Source of the DNA: CAWAYH01 sp963786195
GTDB taxonomy: Bacteria > Acidobacteriota > Vicinamibacteria > Vicinamibacterales > 2-12-FULL-66-21
Reading direction: 5' to 3'
NCBI GenBank assembly: GCA_963786195.1
Contig: CAWAYH010000009.1
Span: 372,001-436,000, forward strand
DNA length: 64,000 nucleotides
Both the position numbers and the translations under genes were made by a program. Below the pieces are notes generated by a model, which had not been told where the DNA came from, made no database searches, and was given only the letters and a program-made list of their open reading frames with translations. Of the stretch, positions 18,005 through 28,600 are shown piece by piece; within the stretch, counting starts at the first letter, position 1, and every line of letters begins with the position of its first letter.

Positions 18005-18693
18005 ATGGGCGTCGCAGCGGCAAAAGGACAGGCACTCTGAAAGACCCGCGGGCCATTGCGTCGACGATCGAAGGCTGGCTGAGCGACGACCAGGGACAGG
18101 CGTTGCTCGACGCCGCGGCGGCGGTGACCGGCCGCGGCGCGATCGTCGAGATCGGATCGTGGAAAGGACGATCGACCGCCTGGCTCGCCTTCGGCGCGCG
18201 CCGCGCCCGTCAGCGCGTCTATGCCATCGATCCGCACCAGGGATCGTTCGAGGACCCCACCGCCAATACGCTCCCCGAGTTCCTCGAGAACATACGGACG
18301 GCCGGCTTGTCGGACGTGGTGGAGCCGCTCGTGATGACGTCCGCCCAGGCCGTCCACGCACTCGAAGGACCGATCGAACTGCTCTTCATCGACGCCAATC
18401 ACGATTACGAGGCCGTCGCGCGCGACGCTGACCTCTGGCTTCCGCGGCTGATCGAAGGGGGCGTCGTGATGTTCCACGACATGGCGACGACGTCTTACCG
18501 CGGGCCGCGACAGGTGTTCCGCCGGCGCATCTGCTGGAGCCGGCACTTCGATTCGATCGGGCGCGTCGGCTCGATGGGCATTGCCAGGCGAACGGCCCGA
18601 CGCTCGCTCCGAGCGGCGCTGTGGGGATGGGCTGCCGGATTGCTGCTCTATCTATTCGACGCGAAAGCGCTGCTGCGGCGATGGAGGAACTGA
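18005..18693 (+). CDS. Class I SAM-dependent methyltransferase (Methyltransf_24 type)
   Basis: About 220 residues. The SAM-binding motif I is AIVEIGSWKGRSTAWLAFG, followed by VYAIDPHQGSFED, a LLFIDANHDYEAVARDADLW motif and GGVVMFHDMA, the set seen in Methyltransf_24 proteins of cell-surface sugar or natural-product loci. The C terminus adds a hydrophobic segment (AALWGWAAGLLLYLF), possibly membrane-associating. The good frame begins at LKDPRAIASTIEGWL with only a CTG at 18037; an ATG at 18005 (MGVAAAKGQA) in the adjacent frame is probably the true start with one indel near 18035. It is divergent from the tRNA and tilS. The substrate is unknown. Confidence 0.8.
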
Positions 18694-18698
18694 CGCGG

Positions 18699-19640
18699 TC
18701 AGGATTCTACGAGCGCCGCCGCCAGCAGCGGAATCATCAGCTCGTGGTGACCGACGAGGGAATAGCCGCGCCCGATGCCGGCGACCGGTCGTGAGACGAC
18801 GTTGGTGTGGGGACGGTACTGGCGCATGAAGTCGAGGTTCACCGTCGTGAGGCCGTCGAGAGAAATGCCGCGGTTGCGCACGAGGGCCACCGCCTTCAGG
18901 AACACTTCGGGGAGCACGACCGCCGAGCCGCAGTTCAGATAGACCCCGCCACTCAGCCGCGCGACATTGGACACGAAGTAGCGGAAGTCGCGCAGGCTGC
19001 CCTCGCCGAGCGCGGCGCCCGACGCGGCCGGATGCATGTGGATGATGTCGGTGCCGATGCCGACGTGAACCGTCACGGGAATCTCGAGACGCGCCGCGGC
19101 CGCCAGCAGGCTGATCGATTCGTGCGGCGGCTTCAGGCTCCGGATTCGCTGCGCGACCGACTGACCGAGACCCAGACCTGACGCCACACCTTCATTGATC
19201 GCCGCGTTCAGCAGTCGGCCGGTCTCGTCGGCCATGCCGAAGCCGCCGGGCCCGAGCGCTTCGTCCACGTCTTCAGATGTCGAGCCCGACAGCGCGAGCT
19301 CGAAGTCGTGAATCACGCCGGCGCCGTTGGTCGCGATCGCGGAGACGAATCCACGATCCATCAGGTCGACCAGGATCGGCGAGAGCCCGGTCTTCACGAC
19401 GTGCGCCCCTATCCCCCACAGCACGCCGCGGCCCCCCGCGTGCGCCGAACGAATCGCGGAGACGATCGCCTTGAAGTCCGACGCCGCAAGGATGTCGGGC
19501 AGCGAATCAATCAGCGCCCGAACGCCGGAGCCCGCCGCATAGGGCTTCGCAAAATCCTTCGAGTGCGCCTTGCTCTTGCGCGACGACAGCGGATACGTGC
19601 GGACGTCGGACAGGTCGAATTCCTCGTAGGGGAAGGGCAC
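18699..19640 (-). CDS. Deoxyhypusine-synthase-like conserved protein
   Basis: 313 residues, intact. The blocks VLWGIGAHVVKTGLSPIL, IATNGAGVIHDFELAL followed by SGSTSEDVDEAL, TVHVGIGTDIIHMHP and VVLPEVFLKAVALVRN give it the look of the deoxyhypusine-synthase (DHS-fold, NAD-dependent) superfamily. Bacteria lack the eIF5A substrate, so a distinct role is expected; in other bacteria relatives make homospermidine or are uncharacterised. It ends RGYSLVGHHELMIPLLAAAL. It is convergent with the methyltransferase (6-base gap). The superfamily link is from motif memory and should be tested by structure prediction. Confidence 0.55.
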   Translation of the reverse strand: MPFPYEEFDLSDVRTYPLSSRKSKAHSKDFAKPYAAGSGVRALIDSLPDILAASDFKAIVSAIRSAHAGGRGVLWGIGAHVVKTGLSPILVDLMDRGFVSAIATNGAGVIHDFELALSGSTSEDVDEALGPGGFGMADETGRLLNAAINEGVASGLGLGQSVAQRIRSLKPPHESISLLAAAARLEIPVTVHVGIGTDIIHMHPAASGAALGEGSLRDFRYFVSNVARLSGGVYLNCGSAVVLPEVFLKAVALVRNRGISLDGLTTVNLDFMRQYRPHTNVVSRPVAGIGRGYSLVGHHELMIPLLAAALVES

Positions 19641-19659
19641 GCGGAAACTATAGTTCAGG

Positions 19660-19726
19660 CTTTTGGCTTTCGGCTATCGGCTCTGGCCGAGAGCCACTAG
19701 AGCCTGAGCCCAGAGCCCAGAGCCCT
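19660..19726. repeat. Degenerate heptamer repeat (GGCTnnn/AGAGCCC)n
   Basis: Period-7 array between the queA stop and the next gene: GGCTTTT, GGCTTTC, GGCTATC, GGCTCTG on one side and AGAGCCC-type units on the other, so the two halves can also pair as a hairpin and may terminate queA. Confidence 0.75.
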
Positions 19727-20798
19727 TCAGACGATCAGCATGGCGTCGCCATAGCTGTAGAAGCGATACCGATGCTGAACCGCCTCGCGATAGGCGGCGA
19801 GCACGCGCTCGCGGCCGGCAAACGCCGCCACCAGCATCAACAGCGACGACTTCGGCAGGTGGAAGTTCGTCAGCAGCCCGTCGACCATGCGGAAGTCGAA
19901 TCCCGGGTAGATGAAAAGGTCAGCCCACGCAGTGCCGGGGCGGACGATCCCGTCTCCCTTGATCGCCGCGTCTTCGAGCGTCCGCGTGGTCGTCGTGCCG
20001 ACGGCGACCACGCGACGACCGTCTGCGCGGGCGCGGTTGATGCGCCCGGCCGCGTGGTCGTCGATGAAGTACATTTCCGGATCGACGACGTGATCCTCGA
20101 CGCGATCGGCTTTCACCGGCTTGAACGTGCCGTAGCCGACGTGCAGGGTGATCTCGACGCGCTCCACGCCGATCGCCGTCAACCGATCGAGCAGCTCCAC
20201 CGTGAAGTGCAGCCCAGCGGTCGGCGCGGCCACCGAGCCGCGCATCTGCGCGTAGACGGTCTGGTACCGTTCGGCGTCGCCGGGCGTGTCGGGACGTTTG
20301 ATGTAGGGCGGCAACGGAACGTGTCCGAGCGCGTCGACCAGGCGATCGACGCTGCCTCCTGACTCGGTCCAGAGCCGGACAGTGCGGCGTCCCTGAAAGC
20401 GGCGCTCCAGGACCTCGGCCATCAGGACGCCGGCATCACCAGTGAACGTGACGCGCGCGCCCGGCTTCAGCTTCTGTCCCGGGTGCATGAGCGCGTCCCA
20501 GACCTCAGCTGACCCTGGCTCCTCAGGCGATGGCTTCCCGTGTGGTGACAGCAGGAGACACTCGACGGCTCCGCCGCTTGGCACGCGATGTCCAAGAAGC
20601 CGCGCGGCAAACACCTTCGTGTTGTTCACGACCAGGAGGTCGCCGGCGCGGAAGTGCCGTGGCAGATCGTGGAGGCTCTGATGTGCGATCGCACCGGTTT
20701 CGCGGTCGAGCAGGAGCAATCGCGACTCGCCCCGCGGAGCGGCGTGCTGAGCGATCAGCTCATCGGGGAGGTCGAAATCGAAGTCGAGAGACCAGCAT
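19727..20798 (-). CDS. queA: S-adenosylmethionine:tRNA ribosyltransferase-isomerase QueA
   Basis: Transfers and isomerises the ribosyl part of SAM to preQ1-tRNA, making epoxyqueuosine. The body is unbroken: LLLDRETGAIAHQSLHDLP, LLVVNNTKVFAARLLG, ALMHPGQKLKPGARV, the SVAAPTAGLHFT block, LHVGYGTFKPVKAD, ADGRRVVAVGTTTTRTLE and the end LTNFHLPKSSLLMLVAAFAG. The real start is the ATG at 20798 (MLVS), followed by an indel near 20785 and DFDFDLPDELIAQHAAP, the standard N terminus. With queC and queE it supplies queuosine-pathway steps, though not in one operon. It is divergent from the permease gene. Confidence 0.94.
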
Positions 20799-20854
20799 CA
20801 GGACTCAAAGTCGCGCGTACCTTACTGCGGTACAATTCCGTCCGTCGAGGGGGC

Positions 20855-21964
20855 ATGAACAACAACGACCGCGAAGTGCCGACGGTTGTCCGCAGCATCG
20901 CGTTGACCGTCGTCGCGGTCTTCGCGGGCCTCGTCATCCTGCAGGACGCGCGCTCGGTTCTGATCCCCATCGTCCTGGCTATCCTGATCAGCTACGCCTT
21001 GTCGCCGATGGTCGCGTCGCTGACGCGCCATCGCGTGCCGCGGTCCGCAGCCTCGCTGTTCGCCGTCCTGTTTCTCGTCGGCACGATCGGCGCCGGCATC
21101 TGGTCCTTCTCGGACGATGTGTTCGCCATCGTGGACAGCGTGCCGCAGACGGCGCAGCGCGTCCGGGAGCGCGTGCGCGCGGCGCGGCGACAGACGAGCG
21201 GGGCGCTGCAGCGCGTGCAGGAGGCGGCGCAGCAGCTCGAGCAGACCGCAAAGGAGGCACAGGCGGCGAGCGAGCCGGCGCGGGGCGTTCAGAAAGTCGA
21301 AGTCGTGGAACCGCCCTTTCGGGCCAGCGACTACCTGTGGCTGGGCGGCATAGGCCTTTTCGGGATCCTGGGCCAGTTCTCCATGATCCTCTTCCTGGTG
21401 TTCTTCCTGCTGGTCTCGGACGACCTGTTCAAGAAAAAGCTCGTGAAGATCGCGGGGCCGACGCTGACGAAGAAGAAGATCACGGTCCAGATCCTCGACG
21501 AAATCAACCGGCAGATAGAGAGCTTCCTCAAGGTGCAAATCATCACCAGCGTCGTCGTCGGCGTCGCGACCGGCGCGGCGCTGTGGGCGTTCGGCGTGAA
21601 CAACTACGTCGTCTGGGGCCTGTTCGCAGGCATCTTCAATTCGGTCCCTTATCTCGGACCGGTGATCGTGACAGCGGGACTCGGCGTCGTGACATTCGCG
21701 CAGTTCGATGACATGCCGAAGGCCGGCTACGTCGCGGCGGCGACGCTGGCGATTACGTCGCTCGAGGGCTATCTGCTCACACCAGCGCTCATGGGACGCG
21801 CCGCGCGGATGAACCCGGTCGCCATCTTCATCGGTCTGCTCTTCTGGACGTGGATCTGGGACGTATGGGGCACGGTGCTCGCGGTGCCCATGCTGATGAT
21901 GGTCAAGGCCATCTGCGATCACGTCGAAGATCTGCAGCCGATCGGAGAGCTGCTGGGCGAGTAA
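20855..21964 (+). CDS. AI-2E family transporter / PerM-like permease
   Basis: 369-residue polytopic membrane protein of the PerM/TqsA (UPF0118) family, whose members export small molecules or exchange Na+/H+. An N-terminal pair of helices (SIALTVVAVFAGLVILQ, VLIPIVLAILISYALSPMV) is followed by a long soluble coiled-coil stretch (ERVRAARRQTSGALQRVQEA), then about six helices including LGGIGLFGILGQFSMILFLV and the signature GLFAGIFNSVPYLGPVIVT, and EGYLLTPALMGR. Intact. It ends in a heptamer repeat array that begins directly at the stop codon. The substrate cannot be inferred. Confidence 0.88.
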   Translation: MNNNDREVPTVVRSIALTVVAVFAGLVILQDARSVLIPIVLAILISYALSPMVASLTRHRVPRSAASLFAVLFLVGTIGAGIWSFSDDVFAIVDSVPQTAQRVRERVRAARRQTSGALQRVQEAAQQLEQTAKEAQAASEPARGVQKVEVVEPPFRASDYLWLGGIGLFGILGQFSMILFLVFFLLVSDDLFKKKLVKIAGPTLTKKKITVQILDEINRQIESFLKVQIITSVVVGVATGAALWAFGVNNYVVWGLFAGIFNSVPYLGPVIVTAGLGVVTFAQFDDMPKAGYVAAATLAITSLEGYLLTPALMGRAARMNPVAIFIGLLFWTWIWDVWGTVLAVPMLMMVKAICDHVEDLQPIGELLGE

Positions 21965-21965
21965 A

Positions 21966-22016
21966 AAAGGGAAAAGGGAAAAGGGAAAAGGGAAAAGGGA
22001 AAAGGGAAAAGGGAAA
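21966..22016. repeat. Heptamer repeat (GGGAAAA)n
   Basis: Seven nearly perfect tandem GGGAAAA units directly after the permease stop codon, ending GGGAAAGAC, 12 bases before the stop of the convergent DUF4112 gene. The most regular of the period-7 arrays here and a likely length-variable locus. Confidence 0.95.
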
Positions 22017-22027
22017 GACGGCAGTCG

Positions 22028-22489
22028 CTACATCAGCGAGAACTGCGACAACAGCCAGATGATGAAGAGGATCGGCACGACCGCCATCAAGAACAGCAAC
22101 GCTATACAGATGCCCACGAACCAGTAGTCACCGGACGTCGGTGTCACACCCGGCTGCGCGTGGCGCTCGAGCAGCGCGATGTTGCGCAGATCGGCCTTCC
22201 AGAACACGTCGGCCACGTCGCCGGCCAGCGGCACGAGCCCGAGCACCATGTCGATGCCGGCGATCAGCACCATGCGGGCGAGCACCACCGGCGGGACGCG
22301 CATCTTCAATCCCGTGAAGAGCAACATCGCCGTGAACACGGGGGCGACGAGATCACCGAGTCCTGGGACGAGCCCGATGATCGCATCGAGCCCGAATCGG
22401 ATTCCGGTGCCGGGCACGCGGAACGCGCTGTCGAGCAGCACGGCCCATCGTCGAAGCAGCGCGAGATGCGGTTCACCGGTTCGCTTCAC
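22028..22489 (-). CDS. DUF4112 membrane protein
   Basis: About 153 residues from a GTG at 22489 (VKRTGEPHLALLRRWAVLLD). The diagnostic DUF4112 block is FRVPGTGIRFGLDAIIGLVP followed by GLGDLVAPVFTAMLL, then VLARMVLIAGIDMVLGLVPL, AGDVADVFWKADLRNIALLE and a C-terminal hydrophobic helix (FVGICIALLFLMAVVPILFI). The family is of unknown function. The frame stays open upstream to 22606, but that part has no family similarity. Convergent with the permease. Confidence 0.85.
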   Translation of the reverse strand: MKRTGEPHLALLRRWAVLLDSAFRVPGTGIRFGLDAIIGLVPGLGDLVAPVFTAMLLFTGLKMRVPPVVLARMVLIAGIDMVLGLVPLAGDVADVFWKADLRNIALLERHAQPGVTPTSGDYWFVGICIALLFLMAVVPILFIIWLLSQFSLM

Positions 22490-22650
22490 ACCATTAGTGT
22501 AATGAACGAAGCGGAGAGCCCGCGAAGTCTCGTGGCCGACGACTCGTCCAACTCGAACGCATCTTATCGATGGACGAGCGGCTGCGTCCCTGCTACACTC
22601 TGCCATCCTCCGCGTCGATCAGCTTTTTTCGTTTCACCTTCCGAGCCCAC

Positions 22651-25600
22651 ATGACTAACGTGTCTTCACGCCTGGCGCGAGGTCTCGTCCCTCTGCTGTC
22701 GCTGGTGCTGCTGCCGACCGTCGCATCGGCGCAATACGTTGTCGGCCCGGGCCCGGGCGGCAGTCCGACCGTCCATTTGATCGACACATCGGGCGATCAC
22801 CCAATCGTCGCTTACGATCCGTCGTTCCTCGGCGGCGTGTCGGTGGCGCTGGGCGACGTGGACGGCGACGGGGTCTACGACGTCATCACGGGCGCGGGCT
22901 TCGGCGGCGGGCCGCACGTGCGTGTCTTCTCGGGGACCGATTTTCACCAGATCGCCAGTTTCTTTGCCTACGACCCGTCGTTCACCGGCGGGATCAGTGT
23001 CGCAGCCGGCGACGTCGACGGCGACGGACGTGCCGACATCATCACAGGCGCCGGGCCCGGCGGCGGCCCGCACGTGCTGGTCTTCAGCGGGCAGACGCTG
23101 GGGATCCTCGCCAGCTTCTTTGCGTATGACGTGGACTTCACGGGCGGGGTGCACGTCGCCGCGGGCGATGTGACGGGCGACGGGCTCGCCGACATCATCA
23201 CGGGGGCGGGCCCGGGCGGCGGGCCGCACGTGCAGGTGTTCCGCGGCACCGACCTGACGGTCATCGCCAGCTTCATGGCCTACGACGTGTCGCTGTTCGG
23301 CGGCGTGACGGTGGCGGCCGCCGACTTCAACGGTGACGGCCACACCGATATCGTGACGGGCGCGGGCGCCGGCGGCGGGCCGCACGTCAAGGTGTTCAAC
23401 AGCCAGAACGGCGACCTGCTGGCGAGCTTCTTCGCCTACGACGCGACGTTCGCCGGCGGGGTCTTCGTGGCGACAGGGGATCTCAACGGCGACGGCCAGG
23501 CCGACATCATCACGGGCCCGGGCTTCGGCGGCGGGCCGCACGTGAAAGTGTTCAGCGGGACGGACCTGAGCGTGCTGGCGAGCCTGCTGCTCGGCGACGG
23601 CAGCGGCGCGACGGTCGGGTCGATCGGCGACGGCGCGAGCCTGCGCTTCACGAGCGCGGCATCGACGACCTTCACGGTGGGCACGCCGGGGACGTTCCTG
23701 ATCACGACAGCCGGCAATCCGACGACGATCATCGAGACGGGGCCGCTCCCGAGCGGCGTGACCGTCACCGATAACGGGGATGGCACCGCGACGTTGAGTG
23801 GCACGCCGGGCGGGGGCACCGCCGGCACCTATCCGCTCACCTTCACGGCGACGCGCGGCAGCACGACGACGACACAGAGCTTCACGCTGACCGTGCGCCA
23901 GGCACCCGCGATCACCAGCGCCTCCGCCGTCACGTTCAACGTCGGCGCGCCGGGCACCTTCATGGTGACGACGACCGGGAGCCCGACGCCGGCGATCACG
24001 GCGGCGGGCGCGCTGCCGTCAGGCGTGACCTTCCTCGACAATGGCAACGGGACGGCGACGCTGGCCGGGACGCCGGCGGCCGGCACGGGCGGCAGCTACG
24101 TGCTGACGATCGCGGCCACCAACGGCATCGGGGCGCCCGCGACGCAGACGTTCTCGCTGACGGTGAGTGCTGGCCCGGCGTTTACGAGCGCCAGCAGCAC
24201 GACGTTCACTGTCGGAAGCCCCGGGACGTTCACGGTCACGACGGTCGGCACGCCGACACCAGCGCTGACGGTCACCGGGGCGCTTGCCGACGGGGGTCAC
24301 CTTCACGGACAACGGCAACGGGACCGCCACGCTGAGCGGGCCGCCCGCCGCGGGCACCGGCGGCAGCTATCCCCTGACGATCACCGCGTCGAACGGCGTG
24401 CTGCCCAATGGCACGCAGGCCTTCACGTTGAACGTCAATCAGGCGCCAGCGATCACCAGCGCGAACGCAACGACGTTCATCGTCGGGACGGCCGGGTCGT
24501 TCACGGTCACGACGTCTGGTTTCCCGGCGCCGGCGATCGCGATTGGCGGCACGGCGTTGCCGGCCGGCGTGACGTTTGTGGACAACGGTAACGGCACCGG
24601 GACGCTGAGCGGGCCGCCCGCCGCCGGCACCGGCGGCACGTACGCGATTACGTTCACCGCCTCGAATAGCGTCCTCCCGGACAGCACGCAGGCCTTCACG
24701 CTCACGGTCAACCAGGCGCCGGCCGTGACCAGCGCCAACGCGACGACGTTCACGGTCGGCGTGGCCGGCACGTTCGCGGTCACGACGACCGGGTTCCCTG
24801 TGGCAGCCATCACTCGCACGGGTGCGCTTCCGTCCGGCGTGACGTTCGTGGACAACGGAAACGGCACCGGGACGTTGGGCGGCACGCCCGCAGCCGGCAC
24901 GGGCGGCACTTATCCCGTCACGTTCACCGCGGCCAACGGCATCCGCCGGACGCCATGCAGATCGTTCACCCTGACCGTGAACCAGGCGCCCGTGATCACG
25001 AGCGCAGCAACCACGACGTTCACCGTCGGTGTGGCTGGCTCGTTCACGGTGACGACGACGGGCTTCCCGCTGGCGACGATCGCGCAGGGCGGCGTCGCCC
25101 TGCCGGCCGGCGTGACGTTCGTGGACAACGGCAACGGTACCGGGCACGCTGAGCGGGCCGCCCGCGGCCGGCACGGGCGGAACGTATGCCCTGACCTTCA
25201 CCGCCACCAACGGCGTCAACCCGCCGGCGACGCAGAACTTCACGTTGACGGTCATCGACCCCAAGCCAGTGATCACGGCGGGCGCGACGCTGAACTACAT
25301 CGAGGGCAATCCAGCCACGGCGATCGACACCACCATCACCGTCACCGACGCGGATAGCCCCAACCTCGCGTTTGCGACCGTGCAGATCACGGGCAACTAC
25401 GTCAACGGGCAGGACGTGCTCGGATTCGCTCCGGCGTTCGGGATCGTCGGCTTGTTCGTCCCGGCGACCGGCACGCTCACGCTCAGCGGCAGCGCCCCGG
25501 TCGCCAACTATCAGGCGGCGCTCCGAACCGTCACCTACTTCAACAACTCGGGCAACCCGTCGACGGCGCCGCGCACGGTGACCTGGAGCGTCAACGACGG

Positions 25601-28600
25601 CACCAATCCGAGCAACCTCGCCACCAGCACGATCACGGTCACGGCCGTGAACAGCGCGCCGATCGGCGGCCCCGACACGTGGGAAACATTCGGGAACACC
25701 GAGCTGCGGGTCGGCACGGGGCCGGCCGCGACGCCACACGTGCTCGATGCCACCCCGGCCAACGGCGTGCTCGCCAACGACCTCGACCCCGAGGGCAACC
25801 CGATCGCGGTCACCGGCCTCGTCGGCGCCGGGTGCGGCCCCGGCGTCTTCACCTGCGCGACGACCGGAGGCGGGACGGTCACGATCCTGGCGAACGGCAC
25901 CTTCAGCTACACGCCGCAGGCCGGCGACGTGACCAGCGACAGCTTCCAGTACATCCTCACGGACGCGCCCGCGTCGGGCGTGCCCGCCAGCGTCAACGTC
26001 ACCGTGAACCTGACGCTGCACGGGCGGATCTGGTACGTGAACGGCACCGTGGTTGGTCCCGGCACCGGAACCTCGAGCGATCCGTTCAGCGCGCTCCCGG
26101 CCACGATCGGCGACGCGGACGACTTCATCTTCGTCCACGACTCGACGCTGGCGCGGCAGCATCACGCTCCAGACCGGGCAGAAGCTGTACGGCGAGGGCT
26201 TCGGGCTGTCGATCAATCAAGCCCTGAACGGCAACCCCGCGCCGACGGTCCTCGTCGCGCCGGGGAACAATCCGGTCATCAACGCGACCACCGGGAACGC
26301 CGTCGGCGTCCTCGCCAACACCGCGAACGGCAGCCTGACCAACGTCGAGATCCGCGGGCTCACGCTGTCGACCACGGCCCCGAGCTCGAACGCGATCGAT
26401 ATCACGTCGGCCAACGCGGCAGACCTCGGCGTGACGATCAGCGACGTCGTGGTGACCGGCGCGACGGCCGAAGGGATCGACATCAACCAGGCCAGCACCG
26501 GCACGGCGACCGTGGCGATCTCGAACGTCACCGTGACCTCCACCGGCCATGGCATCGATCTCAACGAGACGGCCGGCACCATGACGGTGACCGGCTTCAG
26601 CGGAATCACCATCACCGGCGACACGGGCGGATCCGGCATCGTCGTCACCAACGCGACCTTCGACGCCACGGCGGGTGGCGGCTACGACCAGGTGACGGGC
26701 GGAGCGACCGCGGTGGGCGATCCGATCAATCCGGTGGGCCTTGCGGGTGTCGTGCTGACCAACGTCTCCGGCGACCTGGCGTTCACCGACCTCGACATCT
26801 TCTCGACCTCCGGCGCCGGACTCCTGCTGAGCGGCACGGGCGCCGTGAACGCCGCGGCCGGCACCGGCACACTCGTCAGCGTTGCGCCGGGCGTGGCGAC
26901 GCTGCAGTCGATTGGCGGCCCGGTGGTGGGTGTCAACAATGCGACGGTCGATCTCCCGCTCGACTCGGCGAGCGTCACGAGCAGCCCGACGACCGGCATC
27001 ATACTGTTGAACGTCGCGTCGGGGACGACGCCCGCCTCGGTGTCGGCGACGTCGGGATCGATTGGCAACACGACCGGGATCGCGGTCGACATCACCGGCG
27101 GGACCGTCTCGCTGAACTATGGCGGCAACATCACGAAGGCGAACAGCTTCGCGATGGTCTCCGTCAGCGGCGGACACACAGCCGGCACGATCACGTTCAG
27201 CGGGACGTTGAACGCGACCAGCGGTCCCGGCCTGGTCTTCGACAACGCCGACAGCACGACGACGTACAACTTCACAGGCACGACGACGCTGAACGGCGGC
27301 GATGCGGGCATCGACATCATCAACGGGTCCTCCGGTACGTTCACCTTCGTCAACACGACGATTACCAACCCGACCGGGAGCGCGTTCTTCCTGTCGGACA
27401 GCCCGGCCACCGTCACCTACAGCGGCAGCATCACCGACAACACCGGCTTCGCCGTCGACATCAACAACCACGACAGCGGCACCGTGGTGTTCGCGACCGG
27501 CGCGATCACCTCCAATGGAACGGGAACGGGGATCCAGGTCGCCAACAGCAACGGCGGCGTCATCAACTTCAACAGCCCGACCATCGTGCTCACCACCGGG
27601 ACGAGCAAGGCGGTGACGCTCGACGTCAACAACGGCGGCGGCGCGATCAACTTCAACCCCGCCGTGGGCGGTACCGGGCTCGACATCACGACGACGACGG
27701 GCACCGGCTTCTCGGCGATCGGCGGCGGCTTGATCTCCGTGGAGGGCACGGGCAATTCCATCACTGCCGGCACCGGCATTGCGCTCGACGTGCTGGGCGT
27801 GACCATCGGCGCCGGCGGCTTGAACTTCGGGACCACCACCTCCGGCGGCGGACTCCGCAACGTCAGGCTCACGAGCGTCACGGGCGGCGCGATTGCGCTT
27901 GGCACGGGCAGCCTGGCCGGCGCGGCCGGCGCGGCGTTCCTGGTCGGCGACGGCGCGGGCAGCGCTGGCACTGGCGGCACCGCGGCGATCAGCTACGGCG
28001 GGACGATCACGACCACCGGCGGGGTGCGCGCGGTCGATATCCAGGATCGCGCGGCGGGCGCCGGCAACATCACGCTGTCGGGCACGATCACGCACGCGGC
28101 CGGCAATGCGAACGTGATCTTTCTCGACGACAACGCCGCGGGCACGATCGCGTTCTCGGGTCCGAACAGCGTGCTGAACGGCGGCACGTCGACCGCCGTC
28201 CTCCTCACCGACAACACCGGCGCTACCGTCAACTTCAGCGGCGGCGGGCTGGATATCGATGCGACCAGCGGCGCGGGCTTCGTCGCGACCGGCGGCGGCA
28301 CGGTCACCGTCACGGGCACTGCCAACTCCATCGTCACGACCACCGGCACGGCGCTCAACGTTGCCAATACGACCATCGGCGCGAGCGGGATCACGTTCCG
28401 GAGCATCTCCGCGACCGGCGCCGTCAATGGCATTGTCCTGAACAACACGGGTGCGACGGCGGGTCTGACGGTGATAGGCAACGCCGGGATTTGCGCATCG
28501 GCCGGAACGTGCACCGGCGGTGCGATTCAGAACACGACGGGCGACGGTCTCGCACTCACAAGCACCCGCACGGTTTCACTTACCCGACTTTTCGTCGGCA

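Noticed and set aside
18005..18040. In-frame TGA (MGVAAAKGQAL-TGA) before the methyltransferase as a second Sec codon
   Set aside because: The methyltransferase frame is a different one; a simple indel explains the start, there is no Cys position in the family and no matching hairpin.
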